From positions 73,434-137,433 of the forward strand of contig JBBJMP010000015.1 in assembly GCA_037718865.1 (NCBI GenBank): DNA of 64,000 nucleotides. The letters are read 5' to 3'. The notes under the pieces were generated by a model. The model ran no database searches. It was not told where the DNA came from and saw only the letters and a program-made list of their open reading frames with translations. Shown in pieces: positions 56,801-64,000 of this stretch. The first letter of the stretch is position 1. Every line of letters starts with the position of its first letter. This DNA is from JADCRZ01 sp037718865. GTDB taxonomy: Bacteria > Bacteroidota > Bacteroidia > Chitinophagales > Chitinophagaceae. Made by a program: the position numbers and the translations under genes.

Positions 56801-56906
56801 TTTGGTGGTTGCATGAAATGAAAGCGTAAAAGCATACCCCGATAATACAACACCACAAAAGGTTTTCGGCGTGTAAACGTCTTTGTTTTGGAGGTTGCTT
56901 TTTCAA
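53829..56906 (-). CDS. Reg_prop/Y_Y_Y sensor histidine kinase with 13-14 near-identical blades, frameshifted near the end
   Basis: 1025 residues: N-terminal anchor with a possible lipobox (AFISCNH), then about 14 tandem reg_prop units of about 40 residues (most read 'FTNYTTAQGLADNxVxxIxQDKAGNLWFGT' in short, residues 85-650), a Y_Y_Y domain (about 750-840), a transmembrane helix (WAYTLYALLIGGMGYNFY), and HisKA_3 with the phospho-acceptor in KRISKDLHDEVG (about 911). The blades are far more alike than in 21154-24318, which points to recent amplification. The ATP-binding domain is separated by a one-base deletion (see 53599-53832). Confidence 0.85.
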   Translation of the reverse strand: MKKQPPKQRRLHAENLLWCCIIGVCFYAFISCNHQTSLHPQKDTAKKPQVINDITKDSFAAPKVIPITVHNQPKVIKAGKPVIRIDSSNGGAPFFTNYGTEEGLALSSVRCSASDKAGNLWFGTIGGGVSRYDGKSFTNYTIAQGLVGNVVFYIIEDKEGNLWFGTSSGVSKYDGYRFTNYTPAQGLAGHFVSCIMQDSRGNLWFGSQEGGASKFDGKSFTNYTTAHGLADNYIRCMMQDRSGNIWFGTAAGGVSKHNEKTFINYTTAQGLASKSVNSISQDKAGNLWFGTSAGVSKYNGNRFTNYTTAQGLADNDVSCIVQDKDGNLWFGTYARGISKYDGIRFRNYTNAQGLAENNISSILQDKAGNLWFTSHGGVSKYEGNSLTNYTTANGLPGNLVFRILQDNAGNYWFGTFDGGVSKFDGKSFMNYTIAQGLADSRVWDMIQDKVGNIWFGTDKGGVSKFDGTCFTNYTTAQGLANNSVSSIWQDNAGNIWIGTHGGASKFDGQSFTNYTTAQGLAGNNVQRIIEDSAGNLWFGTHDDGVSKFDGNRFTGYTTAQGLVSNKVYSLIKDKAENIWIGTNAGASKYDGKNFTNYTTEQGLADNYIWAMVEDQQRNMIWFGTNHGLSGLKEKPSTTSNRQDNEFENFNNNTGYPIKEAAFNALLLDNKGIIWVGSGHNKLIRFDYAAVEKKNPEALNLNIQAVKVNNENICWNNILRMRQGNKLIDSLTLLNEMITSFGKVLSPAVLDSMGEKYGDIQLDSVSRFYPVPINLVLPYKDNSISIDFAAIEPALPKQVKYQYNLEGYTKDWSPLSNISTAVFGNMTEGAYTFKLKAVSPFGVWSETAYSFKVLPPWWRTWWAYTLYALLIGGMGYNFYRNHIRGLKRKQAEQIKTMVATQEEERKRISKDLHDEVGIKLSALKLFLSSLSEKASATNNEEIKSLAQSSENLISEAMQDVRQLLLNLSPGILEEFGYTTAVEGLVSKINETERLHFSLVIFGMNQRLQKDYELTLYRITQDLLIMY

Positions 56907-56999
56907 AAATATAGCTTTTTATTGCTATTAAAGTACAATGTCTAATGCAAGCTTGTATTGAGATTCAATCATAAACTTCGCACGTTCACTATTTCACGA

Positions 57000-57181
57000 A
57001 TAACCTGGATATTTTTAAAACAATGCGTCCAGCTCAATTCGTGACGCACTGCATCACGTTTTTGGAATGCCATGTAAAACTAACGGATATTGCGGAGCTT
57101 ACTTTTATCGAAAATTTCCTTTGCATTAATAATGATTTCTTTTATCGAGGCAAGCAGAATAGTATTTTCAATTTCATTCAT
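57000..57181 (-). pseudogene. DUF1016/YhcG-type nuclease, N-terminal remnant
   Basis: Minus-strand reading from ATG 57181: MNEIENTILLASIKEIIINA, then KLRNIR, a TAG, and FYMAFQKRDAVRHELSWTH. 'LRNxRQFYxxFxxRDAxRHELSWTHY' is the signature of the DUF1016 N-terminal domain; the TAG stands exactly where CAG (Gln) is expected. After WTH the reading dissolves. The 57182-57364 stretch shows nothing else. Confidence 0.65.
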
Positions 57182-57364
57182 AGGGCAATCCTTGTGGTCT
57201 GTTAAACGATAGAATTCTAGGAGCTTTTATTTCATTTACTAAGTTGGAACCTTATTTATACAATAGTATTTGTCAGTAAATATATATATCGGTTTTTGGA
57301 ACAGATTGACCTGGGAATAAAAAACAAAATCAATAAGAAGTGCCAATTGCATTCTGTCCACCCT

Positions 57365-59446
57365 TCACCAAAGCAGTTCGTAGATATGCCCGTTCGTGCC
57401 GCGATACGCGACGTGCTGATTGGGAGCGCGCATGCTGGCGTAATAGACCGGTCGGTCGACAGCAGGCGGTCCGCCGTAGGCAGCGGTCAGGTCCACATGA
57501 TGAACGGCCGTCTCGCCAAGGAAATGCCATAATTCGTGCATCCTGCCGTTAGCCGAGTGGAAAATGACGTGCTGGGTATTGTCGCTCGGATTGTAGCCGC
57601 CCGACACGTTGCCGATAGCCGGTGGCGCTCCCGACAACGCGGTCAGGTCGCGGCCTTGCACGGGTGCGACATTGGGCCAAAACAACTCATAAAGATGTCC
57701 GTTCGCGGCTCTATACACAATCCGGTGTGTATCCTCAGCAGGGGTGAACCATGCGAACGGGTCGCCTGCCGCCGCCGGCGTCCCGGCAAAGCCGGACAGA
57801 TCGTCCTGACCAACCGCGCCATCCGGAGCCCAGTAAAGGCTGCGAATGTGGCGGTCGGTGCCCCGGAAGACAACAATGTTGGTCGAGCGGACGGGATCAT
57901 AGTAGGGCCACGGATCACCTGCCGCCGAGACGGCGTTAGCCTGTGCTGTCAAGTCACCATGACCAACGCCGCCTTGTCCCTGCCACCACAATTCATGAAG
58001 GTGCCCATCGCCACTGCGGTAAACAACGTGGTGAAAGGCGTCGTGCGCCGAAAACCAACCTGCCGGGTCGCCCGCCGTCTTTGGCGCGTTGATTGCGCCC
58101 GTGAGATTGTCGTGGCCAACTGCGCCGAACATCCAGTAGAGGGTGCGCACCTGGTTATCGGTGCCTCTAAAGACCAGCACAACCTGGTTGTCAGCGGGAT
58201 CAAAATAGGTGAATGGGTTGCCTTGGGCGGCTGGGGCGCCGGCATTGGCGGTGAGGTCGGTGGTGCCCTGGCCGCGTGGATCACGCCAAATCTCGTTCAT
58301 ATGCCCGGCGGTGTCGCGATAGGCGATGTTCTCGATGCCAGGGCCGTTCAAGACCAACGCGCAGGGCGGGCCAGCAGCAGTGCGCGCGCGTGTCGTAGCA
58401 GTTCGGTCGATGAGATGCTGACCGGCATCATCGATGCGGATGCCGAAGCCGTCAGGAAGCGCGCTGGTGACGGTCAGCGTAACCCCATTATCAAGGGCCG
58501 CCGACTGTCCGGGCTGCAGTGCCGTCAGCGTCATCAGATAGAGTGGCTTTTTGTTGCCCTCACGCGCCTGCACGGTCGGGTTGCGGGTCTGGACGCGATA
58601 GGCGATGACACCTTCGCTGGCTATGCCTCTCTCCTGCACGTCCCGGGTAGACGGCATCCCTGCCTCAAACTGGTCGGTCTTTTTGCGCGCTTCTATCAGC
58701 ACGTAAGGAAAGCTGTCCCCAATGCGAACGGCGGCCACCCGCCCCGCCACCGGCGGCTGAGCGAGGCTGATGTGTTGCAACTCGTAATTGACGGACGCGC
58801 CCGCGTGCAGCCGGATCGCCGCCGTATTGAGCCAGCCGAACTCGTTTTTGGTAAAGGCGGTCGGATGAGTTTGGCTGGATGCCGACATCTCGTCGAAGGT
58901 GTCGATCGAGCGCTCCCCTGGATCGGCGTCGTTATCAAAGTGATAAAGATCTTTGAAGCCGGTGAGGCCATGGATCAGCTCCATCAGCCACACGCCATTA
59001 CTTTCCACCATTACCACGCGCGACCAGAAGCCACTGTTGGTGCCCGATTCTCGGCCACCGAGCATTACCAGGACAGCGGCATCCATGCCCTGTTCACGCA
59101 GGCGCGGACCCAGCGTGCCCTCAAGTTCATCGGCTTCGACTACCTGCTTGTCAATAGTCTGCATCGGCAGTACAACAGGGTCGATGTCGGCGAGTCCCGA
59201 GGAGACTGCGCGCAGCCATCCGCGGAGCGAACGGTCCGCGCCATTGGCCTCGCGGCGAGGGTCGTAGACCACCCGGCGCAGAATGACATTCTCCCAATCG
59301 GGCGGGATCTGATCAGGTGGCGCCGCGCGCGCCCGAAATAAAGGTACAAAAGCGACGCGCTTGCGTCCGAGCGAGGGTGTCGCAAAGGTTAACGCCGCCT
59401 CCTTATTTTCTTGTGTGACCGGAAATTCTGATGACATTTGGTTCAT
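57365..59446 (-). CDS. M6-peptidase-like domain with seven-blade lectin-like propeller, GC-rich
   Basis: 693 residues, no signal peptide. Residues 25-215 resemble the M6-type metallopeptidase fold around its zinc site: SNGVWLMELIHGLTGFKDLY then TFDEMSASSQTHPTAFTKNE. The usual HExxH reads MELIH, so the first zinc His is Met while Glu and second His remain. Residues 390-693 are seven repeats such as HVVYRSGDGHLHELWWQG and HVAYRGTNGHIYELLW, as in PLL-type fucose-binding propeller lectins. Base composition is near 60% GC against about 40% around it, and codon use differs, so it was acquired from a high-GC organism. Its first 20 codons are AT-rich like the host. Function: probably a sugar-binding secreted or cytoplasmic effector; no export signal is visible. 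Confidence 0.7.
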   Translation of the reverse strand: MNQMSSEFPVTQENKEAALTFATPSLGRKRVAFVPLFRARAAPPDQIPPDWENVILRRVVYDPRREANGADRSLRGWLRAVSSGLADIDPVVLPMQTIDKQVVEADELEGTLGPRLREQGMDAAVLVMLGGRESGTNSGFWSRVVMVESNGVWLMELIHGLTGFKDLYHFDNDADPGERSIDTFDEMSASSQTHPTAFTKNEFGWLNTAAIRLHAGASVNYELQHISLAQPPVAGRVAAVRIGDSFPYVLIEARKKTDQFEAGMPSTRDVQERGIASEGVIAYRVQTRNPTVQAREGNKKPLYLMTLTALQPGQSAALDNGVTLTVTSALPDGFGIRIDDAGQHLIDRTATTRARTAAGPPCALVLNGPGIENIAYRDTAGHMNEIWRDPRGQGTTDLTANAGAPAAQGNPFTYFDPADNQVVLVFRGTDNQVRTLYWMFGAVGHDNLTGAINAPKTAGDPAGWFSAHDAFHHVVYRSGDGHLHELWWQGQGGVGHGDLTAQANAVSAAGDPWPYYDPVRSTNIVVFRGTDRHIRSLYWAPDGAVGQDDLSGFAGTPAAAGDPFAWFTPAEDTHRIVYRAANGHLYELFWPNVAPVQGRDLTALSGAPPAIGNVSGGYNPSDNTQHVIFHSANGRMHELWHFLGETAVHHVDLTAAYGGPPAVDRPVYYASMRAPNQHVAYRGTNGHIYELLW

Positions 59447-59723
59447 TGGGTTAATTTAAAATCTAAGGAAGCATTATGTAAAGATTGTTCTGAAATTCTG
59501 AAGTATTTTCCAACGCGTGCTCTTCTCTTGTTCGTGAGTTGTTCCACTATAAACGATGTTCGTCCTTGGTAATTGAGAGCCTATCTGCACGGCTCCCGGA
59601 AAACAGCGCCAGGTGGATAAGCCAGATGATATTAAATAAATGTAAACTAAATATTAATGTTTTGAATCAATTTCCATTACTGCCTGTTTATATAAGCGTC
59701 CAATTGGAATTTCGGGTTGCATT

Positions 59724-59876
59724 AACTTGTACGGAAAGACTATTGTAACCGGAGATTTTGTCCACGGAGACTTCGGCGGAATACATTACCGGCCTTCCGT
59801 TGCCGCTGGCCTAATTCTCGGAAATGCAATTGCAAAATATATGTACGGTCATATCAGGTTTAAGAAAGGCGGATGA
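59724..59876 (+). pseudogene. C-terminal scrap of unidentified enzyme
   Basis: A plus-strand frame reads NLYGKTIVTGDFVHGDFGGI, HYRPSVAAGLILGNAIAKYM and ends at a TGA at 59874. 'GDFxH...GGIHYRPSVAAGLxLGxxIA' could be the end of a flavoprotein or of a haloperoxidase-like protein (compare GIHYR in 31641-32987), but I cannot decide. No upstream continuation. 59447-59723 shows nothing else. Confidence 0.3.
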
Positions 59877-60384
59877 AACGCTAAAAGTGTAAGAGCAGGA
59901 GATTCATTTGCAATAACCATTCTTCTGAAGCGACGCGTTGTATTCTTTTGCACGGCATTTTTGGCGATACACCTTCTAAAAACGCAGACTGGCCATGTTT
60001 CTCTGTCCGGCAAACAAGAATTACAAATGGATAAATATAGGATCAATAAATATTTCAACATGTAGATTTCATGATGCAAGATGCTATCGCTGGTCATAGT
60101 ATTTGTTTTAAGGAGAGGTTACAATTCCCTCACTCTCCGCTATCTCTTAAGTAAGGATGAAACTGAAGAGCCAACTGAGCAAATATTAATGCAACCTTTA
60201 TTTTCATCAAAGAGTGCCCTCTGGTATTCTATTTTTAGAACTTTATAAGTGCTGAAGGTTGCTTCTAAGCACAAACCGTTATGTGTCAAACGCATTTAAC
60301 CATTAATGCATTTGTAAAAACGCTTTTCTTTTGTTTTTGTCCAATTGAAATCCATTATTTTATTGAAAGAATAATTGTATAATC
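59877..60384. other. Non-coding gap with repeat B
   Basis: About 500 bases. Contains the tRNA-like repeat at 60116-60142 and otherwise nothing I recognise. The last 100 bases would hold a promoter for the DUF4331 pair. Confidence 0.4.
60116..60142 (+). repeat. tRNA-like direct repeat B, copy 2
   Basis: Exact copy of 30940-30966 in the same orientation; with the preceding GAG it forms a 5-7-5 T-arm-like unit (GAGGT TACAATT CCCTC) followed by CTCTCCG. The two copies enclose 29.1 kb that includes an integrase remnant, an IS1595 element and the GC-rich gene. Confidence 0.6.
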
Positions 60385-61060
60385 ATGGGAAAAAAAATTA
60401 TACGTTTAAAAGCCGTGCAGCTGTGCCTGCTTTTGCTTCTCGCAGTGTTTCTTACAAACCAGGTAAGGGCTTCATCACATCGTGAAGCGCCATTGATTTC
60501 AATGGATCCGTTAGCCGACAATACTGACGTTTATGCTTTCCGTAGCCCTGACGATACGAGTACTGTTACACTTATTGGCTACAGGAAAAAATGGCAATCC
60601 CCTGGCTGCCGGTAAACCATTTATCAATAACTTCCTACCCACTTTAGGCGATATGCTTCGGCTGAACATGGCAGTTCCTGTAACACCCCGGAACGATCCG
60701 AACTTCAGTTCTTTGGGCATTATTAAAGCGGCTGTTTTAGGACTTACAGATCCAGCTTACACAGCTGACTCTACGGTACTCCGATTCATCCCTAACATGG
60801 ATGGTTTTCCTAATGGCAGAAGGCTTGAAGATGATGTTACTACAATTGAACTGCAGGCGGTATCGGGTGTGGCGCTTGCTGCAATTGGACTGTGGTATGA
60901 TGATTACAACGGAACGGGAAGCCCTGTTACCCCCCAACTGGCAAGTGTCCTCGGCTTCACTTCCGGACCTACTGCAAATGATACCACCCTTAAAGTTTCT
61001 TTTCCTTTTGTACAAACTCCCTGGAGAGGTTTTGACTATACTTTAAAACCAAGGTTCTAA
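60385..61060 (+). pseudogene. DUF4331 protein with large internal deletion
   Basis: The start reads signal peptide, SSHREAPLISMDPLADNTDV, YAFRSPDDTSTVTLI, then shifts frame into ATGKNGNPLAAGKPFINNFL, MLRLNMAVPVTPRNDP and ends PFVQTPWRGFDYTLKPRF. Compared with the intact gene at 61078, about 350 codons between VTLI and ATGKNG are gone and the join is out of frame. The ends are still close to the neighbour, so this is a tandem duplicate that lost its middle. Confidence 0.8.
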
Positions 61061-61077
61061 CAAATCAAAAACAGATT

Positions 61078-63336
61078 ATGAAAAATTTTATAAAACGCTT
61101 TTCAGCCGTTTTGGTTTGTATAGCACTTGGTCAAACCACGGTGTTAGCTTCCTCCCACAGAGAAGCACCTTTGATTGCATACGATCCGTTAGCGGATAAT
61201 ACTGATGTATACGCCTTCAGAAGCCCTACCGATACAAACAGCGTTGTGCTGATTGCCAATTATATTCCTTTTGAACTGCCTCAGGGAGGTCCGAATTATT
61301 ACACCTTCGGCCAAAACGTGCGGTATGAAATTCATGTAAAAAACAGCGCATCTACATCAGGTGATGATATAACATATCGTTTTACTTTTACAACAACCAA
61401 CCAGGATCCTACTACTTTCTTCAACATCCGGCTGGGACAGCAGAATCTCAAATCGACCTATTCTTTGGAACGTGGTATAAACGGAACTTTCACCACAATT
61501 GTGAGTAATGGAATCGTTCCGCCAAATAATATCGGTCCAAGATCCATTGAAGATGGTACCGTTGGCCTGGGAACGCAGTATGAAACACTTGCTTCAAATG
61601 CAATCATGATGGCAAGTTCCGGAGAAAAGGTCTTTTGCGGACCAAGAGATGATCCTTTCTTTGTTGATTTGGGCGGTGCATTTGATGTGGGTAATTTCAG
61701 AACGCCCGGCCGTGACGGCCTTGCAAAATTGAATGTGCATTCAATTGTGATAGAAGTGCCTGTTTCTACTCTCCAAAAGGATGGTAAAACAACTTTACAG
61801 GCTACCAGTATTTTAGACCCCGATTTTGTTATCGGTGTGTGGGCGAGTGCGAGCCGCCAGTCGATGTCAACTTTCGATACAACGGGCGGTGAAGCCATTA
61901 CTTCAGGAAATTTTGTTCAGGTATCCCGTTTAGGTATGCCTTTGACGAATGAAGCTATTATTCCCATTGGCCAGAAAGACAAATGGAACTCGATTATTAC
62001 AGCCATCGGTTCTGATGTTCCCTACAGCAAGCATTTTTCGAATCCCGAACTTGCTTTATATATGGATGATTCCCAGTTCGGCACTGCTGTACCGGGTTTA
62101 TCCCAATTGCGGATTCAAACAAATTCTTTGGGTTCTTTTGACTTCAGGAATGGTAAAAAAGGCCTGTATGATCTGAAAGGAACTTCTGCTGTCGCAGGTA
62201 CTGCCCTCGATGATGCTGCATTTGGCAATGTTTTACTTCCGGATAGTATGAGCCCCAGGGCTGTTGATCTACTTCCCATTTTTCTTACTGGTGTTCCGAA
62301 TTTGAGGCCATACCAGTTGGCAACCGGTAAGAATGGCAATCCACTGGCCACAGGCAAACCCATTATACATAATTTCCTTCCTACGCTCAGTGATATGTTG
62401 CGGTTAAATATGGCCGTTCCCGTTACCCCCAGAAATGATCCGGACTTCAGTTCGCTCGGCATAGTCCAGGCTGCGGTGCTTGGGCTCACTGATACGCTGT
62501 ATAACAAAGACACTTCACTGCAGTTCATTCCGAACATGGATGGTTTCCCCAATGGCAGAAGGCTGGAAGATGACGTTACGACAATTGAATTGCAGGCCGT
62601 TTCCGGTATTGCTTTGGCAGCCCTTGGTTTATGGTATGATGATTATGACCCGATGACGAGCCCACATCCGGCAACTGCTCAACTGTTAAATGTATTTGGT
62701 TTCAATGCCGGAGTTACTAACAATGATACAACGTTCAGGGCTAACTTTCCTTTCGTTCAAACTCCATGGAGAGGGTTTGTAGGGGCATCATATGCAGGAC
62801 CGTTAGTGGCACTTCCGGTCAACTGGGTAAGCTTTGTTGCAGAAAAAGAGGGTCCGCACGTGATGTTAAGATGGCGTGTTGCAAGCGAAACCAACAATAA
62901 ATATTATCTAATTCTGTCGAGCACCGACGGACAGAAATTCAAAGAAATCGGAAGAGTCAATGCAACAGCCAGCGCAGCAGGTAATTACGTATTTGTAGAT
63001 ACTGATCCTTCTTTAAACAGTACAAACTACTACCGGATCAAGCAGGTAGATAATGATGGAAGATTTACCCATTCCGCGACCAGAACAGTCAAATTCGATG
63101 GCCAGAGCCCGATCCGTATACACCCTAACCCTGCTTCTGATTTTATAAGAGTAACCTCAACAAGAACAGGTATGACGGCTGAACTGCTGGATCAAAATGG
63201 AAGGACAGTGCTTTCCCAGGTCATGACAAACGGTACGACGGAATTTAATATTTCCCGCCTTAGCAAGGGCACATATTTCATAGTTGTGCAAAGCAATGGT
63301 ATTAGAGTAGAAACAAAGAAGATCATTAAACAATAA
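61078..63336 (+). CDS. DUF4331 protein with type IX secretion sorting domain
   Basis: 752 residues. Signal peptide, SSHREAPLIAYDPLADNTDV (the DUF4331 opening motif), a long DUF4331 body to about residue 570 (FIPNMDGFPNGRRLEDDVTT, IGLWYDDY type repeats), a fibronectin-like link (WVSFVAEKEGPHVMLRWRVA to NSTNYYRIKQVDNDGRF) and a C-terminal type A sorting domain (RIHPNPASDFIRVTS...GTYFIVVQSNGIRVETKKI). So it is exported through the type IX system to the surface. The role of DUF4331 is not known. A terminator follows at 63369. Confidence 0.87.
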   Translation: MKNFIKRFSAVLVCIALGQTTVLASSHREAPLIAYDPLADNTDVYAFRSPTDTNSVVLIANYIPFELPQGGPNYYTFGQNVRYEIHVKNSASTSGDDITYRFTFTTTNQDPTTFFNIRLGQQNLKSTYSLERGINGTFTTIVSNGIVPPNNIGPRSIEDGTVGLGTQYETLASNAIMMASSGEKVFCGPRDDPFFVDLGGAFDVGNFRTPGRDGLAKLNVHSIVIEVPVSTLQKDGKTTLQATSILDPDFVIGVWASASRQSMSTFDTTGGEAITSGNFVQVSRLGMPLTNEAIIPIGQKDKWNSIITAIGSDVPYSKHFSNPELALYMDDSQFGTAVPGLSQLRIQTNSLGSFDFRNGKKGLYDLKGTSAVAGTALDDAAFGNVLLPDSMSPRAVDLLPIFLTGVPNLRPYQLATGKNGNPLATGKPIIHNFLPTLSDMLRLNMAVPVTPRNDPDFSSLGIVQAAVLGLTDTLYNKDTSLQFIPNMDGFPNGRRLEDDVTTIELQAVSGIALAALGLWYDDYDPMTSPHPATAQLLNVFGFNAGVTNNDTTFRANFPFVQTPWRGFVGASYAGPLVALPVNWVSFVAEKEGPHVMLRWRVASETNNKYYLILSSTDGQKFKEIGRVNATASAAGNYVFVDTDPSLNSTNYYRIKQVDNDGRFTHSATRTVKFDGQSPIRIHPNPASDFIRVTSTRTGMTAELLDQNGRTVLSQVMTNGTTEFNISRLSKGTYFIVVQSNGIRVETKKIIKQ

Positions 63337-63368
63337 AACGGAAACGTTTGGGGGATGTAATCTATAAA

Positions 63369-63400
63369 CAAATAACCTGGTTGTCTAGCCGGGTTATTTG
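63369..63400 (+). terminator. Rho-independent-type hairpin after DUF4331 gene
   Basis: CAAATAACCTGG at 63369-63380 pairs with CCGGGTTATTTG at 63389-63400 (one G-U pair) around an 8-base loop, 32 bases after the DUF4331 stop. Confidence 0.6.
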
Positions 63401-63463
63401 GTTTGAAAATGCTTTGAAAGAATTGCTGAAATAAATAATTACGATTCACTCAAAATCTGAAAA

Positions 63464-63952
63464 ATGAAAAACAAAAATATTCATATTATTTTCCTGATGA
63501 TATTCTGTGCTGCCGTTGTTGGAGTGATTGCAAACTATAGTAGAAAGGAGAAAGAAAGTAAGAATATGGTATATGAACTTCTTCTACGTAAAGGTGCAGC
63601 AGCCAATACAGCGGAATGGCAGGATGTTCGCAATAAAGCCAACAATTTAATTTCTATTTTGAAACAAGAGCCTACCGATATGAATGCGCTGATAAGATTA
63701 GCGGCATTGTATATACAGGAAGCGAGGGAAACGGGAAATTATGCATACTATGATAAAGCTGCACTAAAATGCGTAAACACCATTTTACAAATCGATTCAT
63801 TGAACTTCAATGCTCTTGTGTATAAATCACTTATTTCTTTATCGCAGCACCATTTTTCCGAAGGGTTGGAGATAGCGAAAAAGGCGCAGCAGGTAAATCC
63901 ATACAATGCCTATGTATATGGTCTGATGGTTGATGGTAATGTTGAAACGTAA
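63464..63952 (+). CDS. Membrane-anchored TPR-like protein, probably truncated
   Basis: 162 residues: N-terminal hydrophobic anchor (HIIFLMIFCAAVVGVIANYS), then TPR-like helices: DMNALIRLAALYIQEARETG, LKCVNTILQIDSLNFNALVY, LEIAKKAQQVNPYNAYVYGL and then VDGNVET and a stop. TPR proteins of this type normally continue for several hundred residues after 'VDGNVELGNY', so the stop at 63950-63952 may be a frameshift. The last 48 bases of the window are uninformative. Confidence 0.6.
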   Translation: MKNKNIHIIFLMIFCAAVVGVIANYSRKEKESKNMVYELLLRKGAAANTAEWQDVRNKANNLISILKQEPTDMNALIRLAALYIQEARETGNYAYYDKAALKCVNTILQIDSLNFNALVYKSLISLSQHHFSEGLEIAKKAQQVNPYNAYVYGLMVDGNVET

Positions 63953-64000
63953 ACACTAGAGCAGATGCATGTTGGCTCAAATAGACCGAAGGGTTAGTTT

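Noticed and set aside
57536..59341. A 601-codon open frame on the plus strand opposite the GC-rich gene
   Set aside because: It is the antisense of a high-GC gene, where stops are rare. The minus-strand frame has clear repeat motifs and the plus frame has none.

Overview
The window is about 64 kb of AT-rich chromosome from a member of the Bacteroidota, probably near Chitinophagaceae. The assignment rests on gene families: long TonB-dependent receptors with an N-terminal carboxypeptidase-regulatory-like domain, reg_prop/Y_Y_Y sensor kinases, LytS/LytTR pairs, many Cys-lipoproteins, a type IX secretion C-terminal sorting domain (61078-63336), and a decayed tssF of the Bacteroidota type VI secretion type. 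Genus cannot be fixed from this sequence alone.

Layout. 1-180 is the 3' end of a transposase. 404-6719 is a minus-strand lipid-modification cluster: two acyl desaturases flank two sterol-desaturase-family hydroxylases (one truncated), two SDR enzymes and a CPBP membrane protein, with several overlapping start/stop codons. 7.0-13.0 kb holds envelope proteins and a TonB-dependent receptor. 14.2-18.5 kb carries a DUF5602 lipoprotein divergent from a LytTR regulator and a frameshifted receptor. 18.5-20.6 kb is a run of broken genes, including a 5S rRNA remnant. 21.1-25.1 kb is a reg_prop sensor kinase with its LuxR-type regulator. 26.1-31.4 kb is a graveyard: an intact IS with a 6-bp target duplication, a YhcG-type nuclease, and remnants of 2-hydroxyacid dehydrogenase (two copies), an esterase, tssF and an IS4-type transposase. 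31.6-41.7 kb has a haloperoxidase-like lipoprotein, a beta-helix lipoprotein, an IS1595 element, a tandem LytS pair (the second looks like a pseudokinase), a LytTR regulator and a second frameshifted receptor. 42.9-49.6 kb is the most system-like block: a ChrB-AraC fusion regulator divergent from a DUF1259 protein, an iron-type ABC transporter and a DUF1080-like lipoprotein. 50.7-56.9 kb has lipoproteins and a second reg_prop kinase/LuxR pair, the kinase being frameshifted. 57.4-59.4 kb is one very GC-rich gene, clearly foreign, combining an M6-peptidase-like domain lacking the first zinc histidine with a seven-blade lectin-like propeller. 60.4-63.3 kb is a tandem DUF4331 pair, the first internally deleted.

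How it works together. Three regulatory units (15.0, 35.9-38.9 and 21.2/53 kb) sit beside receptors or lipoproteins and probably control envelope uptake or stress functions. The ChrB-AraC/DUF1259/ABC block looks like one regulon for sensing and handling a metal or oxyanion. About twenty broken genes, two IS elements, a 27-bp tRNA-like direct repeat at 30940 and 60116 and an integrase remnant show a plastic region that has gained and lost DNA repeatedly. Several breaks are single-base indels and could be assembly errors; others, with deletions and several stops, are real decay.
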